Counted from the stretch's first letter, positions 36,566-45,291 are shown. The stretch is DNA of 64,000 bases from Geothrix oryzae (GCF_030295385.1 NZ_AP027079.1:124001-188000), one strand, 5' to 3'. A program made the numbers and translations. Notes: generated by a model not told the origin, from the sequence alone.

Positions 36566-39500
36566 TCAGTAAGTGTCTTTGCCGGGGTTGGCAAGGATGA
36601 ATTTGGCCCTGATGGCAGCGGTTTCGGCCTTCATGCTAACCAGGGTCACACCCAGCTTGCCGTCCACGGCATTGCGAATCTTATAGGTGAATTCGGAATA
36701 CAGAGGCTCGAAGCTGGCGGGGTTGAGCCATGCAAAGGAAACGGGTGTGTCAAAAGGCATGCCCGCCGGCCAGGGCGTGCCGTCGAAGTTTCTCCGCAGC
36801 AGGGTGAGGCTTGGTGGTAGCAGCGTCGCGTTGAACCAGTCCCCGTCAATCTTGGTCAACACTGAATCGGTATCGGCCATCGGTACCGCCTTGAGATCGC
36901 CGTTGACCAAGCTATCCACGATCGTATCCATTGCCGCATCGAAGGAACCTCCTGCGCGGACCGCCCGCTTGGCGCATTCGACGCCGATGATGTTGGAGCA
37001 GAGATCCTCGGGGGAGAAGGACGATTCATCTGGCCAGGTGGTGAGTTCGTGGGCCCAGGACTCGACGAAGGCAATGGCCCCGGCGAGGTCCAGGGCGGAG
37101 GCCGGGTCGGCAGGCAGGGCGAAGACGGAGGCTGTCCCCTCGTATAGCTCCAGGAGGGTGGCGCCCGTCAGGAAGGCCTCGTAGATGAACAGCGTCATAT
37201 CGGCCAGATCCCGGATGTGGCCGAGGTCGATCAAGCCGGAGGTCTTGGTATAGACATATCCGGTGGGGCCGCCCAGAGCCAAGCCACTGCCATGCCTATG
37301 CCCACCCAGTCGGGTTGGGTCCAGTGCGCCAGAGGCCCCGAGCTTCCACTGTCCGAGTGCACAGCAGGGCCGCCGCCCCGGATTCGAGAAAGTCACCTGC
37401 GCCCGTTTCACCACCGGAACGGTGCCGAGGATCATCTGCTGTACGGCCCCGAGGATGCCGCCGGGCCCTCCGCCGACAACCCCTTCCGCAGCGTTGGAGG
37501 CGGCTTCATCGCTGATCAACCCTTTGCTCTTGCCGTATTCGAGGGCCTTGAGGCGATCAACCTGCTTCGCGGCATCCGGTTCGCTGGCCGGCTCACGGCT
37601 GCTGCCCGAACCGCCGCCGCTGCTGGAACCCCCGGCTCCGGCGCCACCGCTGCCAGAGCCGCCCTTGGCGTTGTCCAATTTCTCTTTGGCCTGCAAGGCC
37701 ATGGCCTTGATGTTGGCCTCGGACGATTCCTTGGAAAGGGTTTCCAGCAGCTTGGACACTTCATCGAGGCCTGACATATTGCGGAAGATGTCGGGGGTGC
37801 CGAGCACCTTCAGTGCTGCGGCCAATCCGGTCGGGTCCGGGGCCGAGGGTGGCTGTGTGATCTGGATGACATTGCCTGGCAGCTGGCTGGGGGTGATGGA
37901 AGCAGCCTGGCCCTTGGGGCCAGGGGTGATGCCACCGATGTCCGGCGGGGTTTCGATGGTCATTTCCTTCCAGTCCCACATGCGGGTGGGGTCCCGTTCC
38001 TCGCAGGCATTGCAGTGGCCCAGTTGTGCCTCGGCGAAGACGCCCCGCGTCGGCAAAGTGACGATGTCTTCGAGAGGAAGCGCTGGATCCGTGGCCCGGC
38101 TGGGCTCCCAGTTGAGGAATGGCCCATCGTAGGCGAAGGCCACATAATTGCCCGAAATGGCCAAGGGGATGTCATCCAGGGCATCCAGCAGGTCCGGATG
38201 CTCCGACAAGGCTGCTTCCAGCCGGATGCGCCGTTCGATCGGATTCTGGAGTGCCCAGACACAACCGTTGTAGTAGCCGAGATTGCCGTTCAGGTGGGTG
38301 AGCAGCTTGGTCAGGCACAATGAATCTTCGACAAGGCTTGGAGCATGGGCGAGGGCTGCCCCCCCGCTCCCATTGGGATTGGCATTGGGATCGGCCGGGG
38401 GACCGGGGTCGGGGGTGACGATTGCGTGGGACGGATAGGTGATGCTGACCTCCCATCGATCCTTCTGCTCGCTGTGGTCGAGGGGACGGTTGTTGTCGTA
38501 GTCGTTCTTGATGTCGTTCATATTGAAGATGAGCTCACCATCCCCGTCGGCCACGACTTCGGCAAACGCCCCGGCCTGCTGCCAGGTGCCCTGTCTACCT
38601 ACTTTGCAGATGAGGGAGAACTTCCGGAGGCCCGGCGCCATGAAGTCCGCGGTGGCGGTATCCGCATGCCCATCTGGGCCGTAGGTGACAAAGCCGCCGG
38701 TGAAGGCCTCGCCCGTGGCCGAGATCCGGATCTTGTCATCCTTCTTGACCTCCACTTGAGAGCCCACCCCGCTGGGGTAGTAGGTGAACACGGTCACCTT
38801 CTTGGTCAGCGGGGCCGGGGTGGGTGGAGGCGTGGGGGCCGGGGGCTTCCCGGTTCCACCATCTCCTGGCGGGGTGTCATACACCGAGGGGACGGCTTTC
38901 AGGCGATAAATGGCATCGAAGCAGGGCTTCAGGGCTGGGTCGATCAGGACCGGTTCGAGGATGGAGCGGAACTGGAGGGCGAGTTCCCAGGTGAAGGGGA
39001 AGGGCTTGAAGGGAACGAGCAGGGCCTTCTTCCTGCCGGTGAACAAGGTGCGGATCTTGTAGTGCCGGAGCACTTCGTAGTACTGGATCGTCAGGGCGTG
39101 GCAGTGGTTGTGGTTGGCGACCTTCCTCGTTTGCAGGACATTCTGTTCCGCCTGCGAGGCCTGCACGACGACGGTGCTGTTCAGGCTGCGGGTGTACCCG
39201 CTTTGCTGGCGGATCTTGTCGTGGAGATCCTGCAGGGAATCGGCCTCGAGGTCCCGATTGCCCCAGCTGTTGCTGACGCCATAGCCGATCGCGTGGTTGA
39301 AGCTCATGGTGACATAAGCCAGGGGAATGGTCGCCTGCCCCGAGGTGCCAGCCATGAAGGAGCTGCCACCCTGTGACTCCTTAAGGGCGGAATCGATGGT
39401 CTCCTCGATGGATCGATCCCGCTTGATGGAGTGATCCATGTACTCGCCGGACAGAACCGAGTCTGTCCGGGAGATGCTGTCCTGCCTGGACCAGTCGATC

Positions 39501-40351
39501 ACCGCGATCTGGGTCGCCTCCCCGGGCGCGAGCGCAAGGCTGTACTTGATCTCCCCAAGCGAATGCCCTAAGGACAGCCACTGCTGCTGGAACTCGAGGA
39601 CCTCGGCAAATTTCAGCTTCGGGGTATGTGTGATCAGCGCATCGGTGACGCTGACCTCCCGGATGTTGCCGAGGTCCTCTACGAGGCCGAGGTCCCCCTC
39701 GTTGGCCTCCCGGCGAACGATCACTTTGAAGAACCTGTGTTCCTGAATGGGGAGCGTGGCCGGAACCATGGTTTCACAACAACCATCGCCCAGGCTCGAC
39801 GCAACGGGTGTGACGAAGGAAAAGGGCGAAGCCTGGTAGTCACAGGCGTCCGGCGACTGGATGGCGGGCAGGGTCGAACGAGAGCAGGAACTTTCTCCGG
39901 GCTGGTCACCTGGGCACGGCTTCCGGGGGACCTGGACGGGAAAGACGAGGCAGAGATTCGGAGTGGCGGCACCACCATCGCCATTGGTGCCGACTGCCCC
40001 GAGGCCGACCATGCTGATGGCGCTGATGCGGGGTGACAGGGAGGCCTCGCCACCGTCGGACTTGCCGCCGAACAGGGTGTCCAGGAGGCTGACTTCGCCG
40101 TTGGGCAGCTGGGGGCTCGTGAGGATCAACTGGTCAGCTGTCGTTATGCCCCGGGCGATCAAGCCCTTCAAGTCAAACGAGACATAGCCGGCGGCATCCG
40201 AGCACAGTGTTCCGAGCGGAACGAGGATGCGATTGGACACATCGCCCACGCCGATGGCCAGGGAGGCGACGATTCCGGCCACCGGGCCACCGGAATCTTT
40301 GCAGAGGAAGCGACAGCGGACTTTTTTGAGCAGGGCGAGTTGAATCGACAT
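36566..40351 (-). CDS. Giant multidomain orphan protein (1261 residues), lectin-like central domain
   Basis: Function unknown. From the start at 40351 (GGGAG six bases upstream; an ATG at 40438 is possible) it has no signal peptide. Residues 1-490 form an uncharacterised block with QQWLSLGHSLGEIKYSLALA and NHNHCHALTIQYYEVLRHYK. After a proline linker (about 494-511) comes a beta-rich segment, about 513-640 (DKIRISATGEAFTGGF, GELIFNMNDIKNDYDN), reminiscent of PA-IL/LecA-like galactose-binding folds. A Gly/Ser linker lies at about 895-920. Residues about 1035-1115 (LIDLGHIRDLADMTLFIYEA, FSPEDLCSNIIG) resemble DUF4056. All assignments are tentative. Base composition is lower in GC than the flanks. 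Possible cell-surface or toxin-like role cannot be shown. Confidence 0.75.
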   Translation of the reverse strand: MSIQLALLKKVRCRFLCKDSGGPVAGIVASLAIGVGDVSNRILVPLGTLCSDAAGYVSFDLKGLIARGITTADQLILTSPQLPNGEVSLLDTLFGGKSDGGEASLSPRISAISMVGLGAVGTNGDGGAATPNLCLVFPVQVPRKPCPGDQPGESSCSRSTLPAIQSPDACDYQASPFSFVTPVASSLGDGCCETMVPATLPIQEHRFFKVIVRREANEGDLGLVEDLGNIREVSVTDALITHTPKLKFAEVLEFQQQWLSLGHSLGEIKYSLALAPGEATQIAVIDWSRQDSISRTDSVLSGEYMDHSIKRDRSIEETIDSALKESQGGSSFMAGTSGQATIPLAYVTMSFNHAIGYGVSNSWGNRDLEADSLQDLHDKIRQQSGYTRSLNSTVVVQASQAEQNVLQTRKVANHNHCHALTIQYYEVLRHYKIRTLFTGRKKALLVPFKPFPFTWELALQFRSILEPVLIDPALKPCFDAIYRLKAVPSVYDTPPGDGGTGKPPAPTPPPTPAPLTKKVTVFTYYPSGVGSQVEVKKDDKIRISATGEAFTGGFVTYGPDGHADTATADFMAPGLRKFSLICKVGRQGTWQQAGAFAEVVADGDGELIFNMNDIKNDYDNNRPLDHSEQKDRWEVSITYPSHAIVTPDPGPPADPNANPNGSGGAALAHAPSLVEDSLCLTKLLTHLNGNLGYYNGCVWALQNPIERRIRLEAALSEHPDLLDALDDIPLAISGNYVAFAYDGPFLNWEPSRATDPALPLEDIVTLPTRGVFAEAQLGHCNACEERDPTRMWDWKEMTIETPPDIGGITPGPKGQAASITPSQLPGNVIQITQPPSAPDPTGLAAALKVLGTPDIFRNMSGLDEVSKLLETLSKESSEANIKAMALQAKEKLDNAKGGSGSGGAGAGGSSSGGGSGSSREPASEPDAAKQVDRLKALEYGKSKGLISDEAASNAAEGVVGGGPGGILGAVQQMILGTVPVVKRAQVTFSNPGRRPCCALGQWKLGASGALDPTRLGGHRHGSGLALGGPTGYVYTKTSGLIDLGHIRDLADMTLFIYEAFLTGATLLELYEGTASVFALPADPASALDLAGAIAFVESWAHELTTWPDESSFSPEDLCSNIIGVECAKRAVRAGGSFDAAMDTIVDSLVNGDLKAVPMADTDSVLTKIDGDWFNATLLPPSLTLLRRNFDGTPWPAGMPFDTPVSFAWLNPASFEPLYSEFTYKIRNAVDGKLGVTLVSMKAETAAIRAKFILANPGKDTY

Positions 40352-40480
40352 GGCAAGCTCCCGGGAGTCCTTCGGTGGAAGATGCTGTGAGCTCGTGCTT
40401 GGCGTGCCTGGCGGGTTTGGATGCACCTGGACGGGCATTCACATTGAAGAGAACGGCATTGATGCCGGGGCAACGATCGT

Positions 40481-40513
40481 TCACGGGCTAGGCCATCTGG
40501 GCCGGATGTCCAC
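40481..40513 (-). other. Possible leader mini-ORF (GTG, 10 codons) ahead of the giant gene
   Basis: AGGAGG at the optimal distance precedes a GTG that encodes VDIRPRWPSP and stops at TGA. It is in frame with the giant gene but separated from it by that TGA and another TGA just before the ATG at 40438. It is the best ribosome-binding site in this leader, so a translated leader peptide is conceivable. Confidence 0.35.
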
Positions 40514-40958
40514 GGTCTAACCTCCTTTCAGCTGTGGATAATTTGCCCGTAATGGTTGATCGTTTCATTCTTCGTTTCAATGTATTTTTTGAATGTTTTA
40601 TACAAGTCGTGCGTTAATCATGTAATGCTTTTAAGTGAAATGAAATCAATCAAGGCGTTCTGGTTGTTCGACCAAACTGTCGACCACGGCCCTGATTGGT
40701 CCAGCTACCCCCCTTTAGGGTTCGACTGACGGGTGCCTGGGATGCGCTCCCTGATGTGGTCCAGGAGATCGTCATGGGTCCATCCTTACCTTCATCTCTG
40801 GATGAACGAGAATGTATGTCCGCGAATGAACGAATCAAGTATAAATATTTCTGTTTTTATATTCGCAAGGGGCTTCGAAAATCGCAACGCCACTGACTGA
40901 CGACAGAGTCAGCGCCTTCGTATGGGTAGAAATATGGGCGAATCATTTACCAATAAAA
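40514..40958. other. AT-rich intergenic stretch between the giant gene and ssrA
   Basis: About 445 bases, clearly lower in GC than the rest of the window (runs such as TATTTTTTGAATG near 40583). It probably holds the promoter of the leftward giant gene. No gene, tRNA or integrase remnant could be recognised in it. Confidence 0.5.
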
Positions 40959-40984
40959 CAAACCCCTGAATTATCAGGGGTTTG
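40959..40984 (-). terminator. Rho-independent terminator of ssrA
   Basis: Perfect 11-bp arms CAAACCCCTGA/TCAGGGGTTTG with an ATTA loop; read leftward it is followed by TTTTATTG. It begins 11 bases after the 3' end of the tmRNA gene. Confidence 0.88.
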
Positions 40985-40994
40985 GATACAAAAG

Positions 40995-41386
40995 TGGTGG
41001 AGGTGGTGGGAGTCGAACCCACGTCCAAGACATGCCGGTTGGCGGTTCATCCACAGGCTTGGTCCGTTCTTGGAGCCCCCCGGCGGGGAACGGACGAGCC
41101 GCTCGGGACGCTTGCCTCCTGGATTTCGGCCACCGTCAGAAGGCGTCGCGGCAACCTATCTGGTACCTCCGTCCGGCAGGCCGAAGCCACCCTTTCGGAG
41201 GTTTAACGAGCCCGCTACCCAGAGATCGCGAGTACTCGCTCGGAGCCTAGGTTGCCCTAGGCAGCGAGAGCCAGTTCGAAGTTATCGTTGGCAGTTTGAT
41301 GTGGGCGGCTTGATGAGGGGGCCAGCCGTCCAACCCCCGCCTGCACCGGACACCCGGATCACGACCTGTCGAAACCGGTCACCCCC
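40995..41386 (-). ncRNA. ssrA: Transfer-messenger RNA (tmRNA)
   Basis: 392 bases. The 5' end GGGGGTGACCGGTTTCGACA and the 3' end with GGGTTCGACTCCCACC and terminal ACCA match the tRNA-like part; the acceptor pairs GGGGGUG (5') with CACCUCC (3') over seven pairs including one G-U. The T-arm has GTTCGACTC. The resume codon and tag reading frame are at 41292-41257. It frees stalled ribosomes together with SmpB and tags the incomplete proteins for proteolysis. A terminator follows at 40959-40984. The boundaries rest on the acceptor-stem pairing. Confidence 0.95.
41257..41292 (-). other. tmRNA tag-peptide reading frame
   Basis: Starting at the GCC resume codon, the frame reads ANDNFELALAA followed by TAG. 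The AND start and ALAA end are the usual features of bacterial tmRNA tags recognised by ClpXP-type proteases. Confidence 0.9.
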
Positions 41387-41479
41387 GTGCGTGGTGTCGC
41401 TCCACCTCGCCCCCTCGAGGGTTCGGTTGAAGCGGAGGTTGAGTATGGTGGGGGGCGGGGGGATGCACAAGCCCCGGGG

Positions 41480-41683
41480 CTACTGCCCCCGCTTCCGGCG
41501 CACGGTGACGGACTCTCCGCCGATGCCCCAGTTGTCGGTGTCCACCTCGTCGATGACCACCACGGTGGTCTGGGGGTTCTTGCCGAGCACCTCCACCAGG
41601 AGCTGGGTGGCGCCCTGGATGAGCCGGGCCTTCTGCTCGGAAGTGGCGCCTTCGCGGGTGATGCGGATGTTCACATAGGGCAT
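41480..41683 (-). CDS. 4-oxalocrotonate tautomerase family enzyme
   Basis: 67 residues, the small-tautomerase size. It begins MPYVNIRITREGATSEQK; after removal of Met the N-terminal Pro1 is the catalytic base, and the second half has TVVVIDEVDTDNWGIGGESV as in 4-OT enzymes. It is a cytosolic hexameric-type tautomerase of enol/keto acids; the physiological substrate is unknown since no catechol meta-cleavage genes are adjacent. It lies between ssrA and the DNA glycosylase gene. Confidence 0.9.
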   Translation of the reverse strand: MPYVNIRITREGATSEQKARLIQGATQLLVEVLGKNPQTTVVVIDEVDTDNWGIGGESVTVRRKRGQ

Positions 41684-41704
41684 GGCGGCCTCCTGGGGTG
41701 AAGG

Positions 41705-42283
41705 TTAGCCGGGATGGAGGGCCTTCCGCTGGAGAACGGCCCGGCTGTCCGCGTCGGCGAAGCGCCAGGGGCGGGCCTGGTCCCCGGGGGTGGCGAAGGC
41801 GATGCCGAGGCGGGGCCCGGCGAGCAGCCGGGCCGGCGGCGGCCCCGCCCGCAGCTCCAGACCGCCGGGGGCCAGCAGGTCGTGGCCGCCGAAGGTTCCG
41901 TCGAGGCCCAGGGCCTGGGCGACCTTGCCGGGCCCCGCGCAGAGCTGGGCCGTGGCCTGGGCGGCGCGCCGCCGCGCCAGCACCGTCTCCACTCCTTCGA
42001 GGACTTCCGCGCCGCGGATGAGTACGGCGGAGGGCTCGCCTTCGGGTCCGGTCACCACATTCAGCATCCAGTGCATGCCGTAGCAGAAGTAGAGGTAGGC
42101 GCGCCCCGGCGGGCCCCACATGGGGGCGTTGCGGCCCGTGCGGCCGTGGCGCGCGTGGCTGGCGCTGTCCTCCGGCCCGCCGTAGGCCTCGACTTCCGTG
42201 ATGCGGAGCGTGACGCCCTCGCGCACCAGCCGTTGGCCCAGCAGGGCGCGGGCCGCAAGCTCCACGGGGCCCTGGAGTTTCAT
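41705..42283 (-). CDS. 3-methyladenine DNA glycosylase, AAG/MPG family
   Basis: 192 residues. Family motifs: ARALLGQRLVREGVTLRITEVEAYGGPEDSASHA (near residues 10-45), GPPGRAYLYFCYGMHWMLNVVT, EPSAVLIRGAEVLEG and CAGPGKVAQALGL. It removes alkylated purines (3-methyladenine, hypoxanthine) in base excision repair. Its start overlaps the stop of the upstream membrane protein gene by four bases, so both are on one transcript. Confidence 0.93.
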   Translation of the reverse strand: MKLQGPVELAARALLGQRLVREGVTLRITEVEAYGGPEDSASHARHGRTGRNAPMWGPPGRAYLYFCYGMHWMLNVVTGPEGEPSAVLIRGAEVLEGVETVLARRRAAQATAQLCAGPGKVAQALGLDGTFGGHDLLAPGGLELRAGPPPARLLAGPRLGIAFATPGDQARPWRFADADSRAVLQRKALHPG

Positions 42284-42759
42284 CGCTTCAGCAGCTTCCG
42301 CTCCCGCAGGAAGGCCTCCAGCTCCTGGCCCGCGGGGGCCTCCAGGGCCCGCTCGGGCACCAGGACGGCCTGAGACCGGCTGATGCGGAAGATCCAGAAT
42401 CCGCTGCGCCGCTGGATGTCCGCGAAGGCGGCCCAGGGGAGGCTGCCCTCGGCGGAGTCCGTACTCAGGGTGAGGCCGTCGTCGTCGAGCCTCACTTCCA
42501 TGGGCGTGTAGGCCTGGGCGCCCCGGCGCAGCCGGGCCCAGCGGAGGACGGCTTCGGGCAGGACGACGAAGAGGAGGCCGTTGAGCATCATGAAGATGCT
42601 GAATCCCCGCTGCCCCCCGGGGGCCTGGGTGCCCGCCAGGCCCAGCAGGATCAGCACGAGTCCGGAGATCACGGACACGGCGTACCAGAGGAGCTTGAAG
42701 GCCCGGGTGCCCCGCAGGGCCTCAGCGGGGGTCAGGGTGTAGTGGGCCGTGATCTGCAT
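42280..42759 (-). CDS. YcxB-like membrane protein of unknown function
   Basis: 159 residues. The start MQITAHYTLTPAEALRGTRA, two transmembrane helices (about 24-43, LWYAVSVISGLVLILLGLAG, and 52-67), and a C-terminal beta domain (EVRLDDDGLTLSTDSAEGSLPWAAFADIQR, then FWIFRISRSQAVLVPERAL) match the general YcxB-like layout. The role of this family is not known. It is the first gene of a two-gene transcript with the DNA glycosylase. Confidence 0.7.
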   Translation of the reverse strand: MQITAHYTLTPAEALRGTRAFKLLWYAVSVISGLVLILLGLAGTQAPGGQRGFSIFMMLNGLLFVVLPEAVLRWARLRRGAQAYTPMEVRLDDDGLTLSTDSAEGSLPWAAFADIQRRSGFWIFRISRSQAVLVPERALEAPAGQELEAFLRERKLLKR

Positions 42760-42795
42760 GGTCGTTCCCGTGGGTCTGGAATAAGCATTCCATCA

Positions 42796-42822
42796 AAACG
42801 GGCCCGCACTGCGGGCCCGTTT
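42796..42822 (-). terminator. Terminator hairpin after the GAPDH gene
   Basis: Perfect 12-bp arms AAACGGGCCCGC/GCGGGCCCGTTT with an ACT loop; read leftward the stem ends in TTTT. It lies 31 bases beyond the GAPDH stop. Confidence 0.85.
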
Positions 42823-42827
42823 CACTG

Positions 42828-42850
42828 CTCGAATCGCGCCGCGATTCGAG
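42828..42850 (-). repeat. Perfect 11-bp hairpin directly after the GAPDH stop
   Basis: CTCGAATCGCG/CGCGATTCGAG separated by one base, starting three bases after the stop codon. Two strong hairpins in tandem suggest mRNA 3'-end protection together with termination. Confidence 0.7.
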
Positions 42851-42853
42851 GCC

Positions 42854-43909
42854 CTACACTTCGTCGAAGAAGTACGGCTTGAGCACCTGGATGCGCTGCT
42901 CGAAATCGTCGGGGTGGATGAAGCGCAGGGCGGCGGACACGCTGGAGAGCAGGCTGTTGCCGTCCTGGGGGGTGAAGCAGAAGCCCACCACGCGGGTCTC
43001 GCTCGGCATGGTGAGGGTGCTGAGGGGGATCACGGTCTGGTTGAGGATGCGACCGAAGTGGCCCTGGTCGCGGCCGAAGGAGAACACGGTGTTGGCGTCC
43101 TTCTTCTCGGTGATGGCGATGAGGTCGTTGGCCTTGATGCGGGCCTTGAGCGCCTCGAGGGTGGTGGGGCGCTTGAGCCGGAGGTCGAACCAGAGGCTGT
43201 GCATGTACTGGGTGGGGAGCTTCACGGCGCTGCTGAAGAGGTTCAGCTCCAGGCCCTTGGTCTGGAACAGGTGGTAGGCGTCGCGGGCGTGGTGGGTGCC
43301 GAACTTGCCGTCCTTGTGGGTGCCCACCTGGGGCGCGGGGCAGAAATCCTTCACCTGGCTGATGTCGTTGGCCCGGCGCATGCAGACGAAGCTGCCTTCG
43401 ACGAGGTTGTCGGCACCTTCCTTGAGGGCCAGGGTGTCGATGATGCAGGACAGGTTGTGGGTGTTGCAGCTGACCACCTGGACATACTGGCCGCTGCCCT
43501 TCAGCACCTCGTCGTTGATGCCGCGGGCGTACATGGTGCCGAAGCCGAACTCGCTGCCCTGGGCGATGAAGCCCTTGGTGTTGTGCTCGTACTTCGTGTA
43601 AAACTTCTCCTTCATGTCCATGCCCTTGGGGCTGCAGTCGATGACCACGGTGGCCTCGTCCAGGGCCTGGTCGTGGAGCATGGCGGGCTCGATGCCCCAG
43701 GCCTTGAAGCCCTCCACCTTGTCCGCGTCCACCACGAGCTTGGCGCCGCGCTTCAGCAGCGCCTTGACCTTGGGCCGGTCGCTGACGCTGTTCTTGTGGA
43801 AGGTGACCTCGTCGATGCCCAGTTCCTTCTTGTATTCCGTCAGCAGGCCGATCAGCGGTTCGCCGATGGTGCCCGTGCCGACCACATGCACGATGTTCTT
43901 CTTGGACAT
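42854..43909 (-). CDS. Type II (archaeal-type) glyceraldehyde-3-phosphate dehydrogenase
   Basis: 351 residues. The N-terminal nucleotide-binding motif is VVGTGTIGEPLIGLL, and the active-site cysteine is Cys148 in VVSCNTHNLSC, the SCNTxxL form of archaeal type II GAPDH rather than the SCTTNCL of ordinary bacterial enzymes. It oxidises glyceraldehyde 3-phosphate with NAD(P) and phosphate. The start at 43909 has GGAGGATCC directly upstream; the frame is open further but without similarity. It is monocistronic with its own hairpins. Such enzymes are uncommon in bacteria. Confidence 0.82.
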   Translation of the reverse strand: MSKKNIVHVVGTGTIGEPLIGLLTEYKKELGIDEVTFHKNSVSDRPKVKALLKRGAKLVVDADKVEGFKAWGIEPAMLHDQALDEATVVIDCSPKGMDMKEKFYTKYEHNTKGFIAQGSEFGFGTMYARGINDEVLKGSGQYVQVVSCNTHNLSCIIDTLALKEGADNLVEGSFVCMRRANDISQVKDFCPAPQVGTHKDGKFGTHHARDAYHLFQTKGLELNLFSSAVKLPTQYMHSLWFDLRLKRPTTLEALKARIKANDLIAITEKKDANTVFSFGRDQGHFGRILNQTVIPLSTLTMPSETRVVGFCFTPQDGNSLLSSVSAALRFIHPDDFEQRIQVLKPYFFDEV

Positions 43910-44043
43910 GGATCCTCCGCGGCCGGTCTTCTTCGGGACGCCCCCACCAGCCCAACGGATGATTTTCCCAGCCCGGGTCGGGAAAGGCCAGCCGGGAAAG
44001 GCACCCATTCTCGTCCGTAATGCAAAGCTTGATGGGAAGGCAC

Positions 44044-45291
44044 CTACCAGCCACGCAAAGAGTTGGCCTTCGTCACGCGCCCCAGGGCCAGGACCAGGGC
44101 GCCCACGCGCCAGGTGCAGCCGTGCTGCCGGACCCGCTCCTGCACATCCTGGAAGGACTGGAGCAGGATCTTCTCCTCCTTCTCGAAGACCTCGGCCTCG
44201 GTCCAGAAGAGCTGCTGGAGGTTCTGCACCCATTCGAAGTAGGAGACGATGACTCCGCCGGCGTTGGCGAGGATGTCGGGGAGCAGGAGGATGCCCTTGT
44301 CCCGGAAGATCCGGTCGGCCTCCGGGGTGGTGGGGGCGCTGGCGCCCTCCACGATCAGCCGGGCCGTCACGGCCGGCGCCGTGGCCTGGGTCAGCACACC
44401 GCTCAGGGCCGCGGGGATGAGGATGTCGCAGGGCTGGGCCCAGATCTCCGCCGGATCGAAGGCCTCGCCGCCGGGAAATCCCGCCACGGTGCCCTGGTGG
44501 CGCCGCGCGTGGTCCGAGAGGGCGGTCACCTCCAGGCCTTCGGTCCGCCGGACGGCGCCCCCGCGATCGGCCACGGCCACCACCCGGGCCCCCATCTCAC
44601 CCAGGAATGTCGCCGCGAACCCCCCCACATTGCCGAAGCCCTGGAGGGCCACCCGGGCCCCTTTCAGCTCCTTGCCCAGCACCTTCGTCCAGGCCTCCCG
44701 GGTGCAGAGGGCCACGCCCTTCCCGGTGGCCGCCTCGCGGCCCTGGCTGCCCCCCAGCTCGATGGGCTTGCCGGTGACGCAGGCGGGCTGGTAGCCGTTC
44801 TTGCGGCCGTATTCGTCCAGTACCCAGGCCATGGTCTGGGCGTTGGTGTTCAGATCCGGGGCCGGCACATCGCGCGTGGGGCCCAGCACCATGGAGAGCT
44901 TGGAGATGTAGCGGCGGGTGAGCATCTCCAATTCATGCTGGGACATCTTCGCGGGGTCGCACTGGATGCCGCCCTTGGCGCCGCCGAAGGGGATGTTCAC
45001 CACGGCGGTCTTCCAGGTCATGAGGCTGGCCAGGGCGCGCACCTCGTCCAGGTCCAGGTCCGGGTGGAAGCGGAGCCCGCCCTTCTGGGGGCCGCGCACC
45101 CCGTTGTGCTGCACGCGGTAGCCCTTGAAGACCTTCAGGGTGCCATCGTCCATGCGGATGGGCATGGCGACGGTGATCTCCCGGTAGGGGATCTTGAGGA
45201 GCTCCCGGATGTCCTGGGAGAGCCCCAGGATGTCGGCGGCCTCATCGAACTGCCGGCTGACACTGTCGAAGAGGTTCATGGCCCCGGTCAT
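44044..45291 (-). CDS. Glu/Leu/Phe/Val dehydrogenase family, probable NAD-type glutamate dehydrogenase
   Basis: 415 residues, shorter than GdhA at 21518 and of the catabolic GDH type. GVRGPQKGGLRFHPDLDLDE and VVNIPFGGAKGGIQCDP (catalytic lysine), GPTRDVPAPDLNTNAQTMAW and Rossmann motif LQGFGNVGGFAATFL identify it. PAALSGVLT and NAGGVIVSYFEW close the core. It probably deaminates glutamate. GGGGGG upstream supports ATG 45291; ATG 45279 is an alternative. Confidence 0.92.
   Translation of the reverse strand: MTGAMNLFDSVSRQFDEAADILGLSQDIRELLKIPYREITVAMPIRMDDGTLKVFKGYRVQHNGVRGPQKGGLRFHPDLDLDEVRALASLMTWKTAVVNIPFGGAKGGIQCDPAKMSQHELEMLTRRYISKLSMVLGPTRDVPAPDLNTNAQTMAWVLDEYGRKNGYQPACVTGKPIELGGSQGREAATGKGVALCTREAWTKVLGKELKGARVALQGFGNVGGFAATFLGEMGARVVAVADRGGAVRRTEGLEVTALSDHARRHQGTVAGFPGGEAFDPAEIWAQPCDILIPAALSGVLTQATAPAVTARLIVEGASAPTTPEADRIFRDKGILLLPDILANAGGVIVSYFEWVQNLQQLFWTEAEVFEKEEKILLQSFQDVQERVRQHGCTWRVGALVLALGRVTKANSLRGW

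Noticed and set aside
40438-40513. In-frame TGA codons upstream of the giant gene as possible selenocysteine codons
   Set aside because: Two TGA codons occur within this short leader, one directly before an ATG, the sequence between is not protein-like, and no SECIS-like hairpin follows.
36475-41000. Duplicate of the tmRNA 3' end as attachment site
   Set aside because: The stretch GGGTTCGACTCCCACC was not found again on the far side of the giant gene, so no att pair can be claimed.
42838-44233. N-terminal extension of the GAPDH frame to 44233
   Set aside because: The extra residues are low-complexity and the true start at 43909 has an excellent ribosome-binding site; the extension overlaps the neighbouring glutamate dehydrogenase gene.
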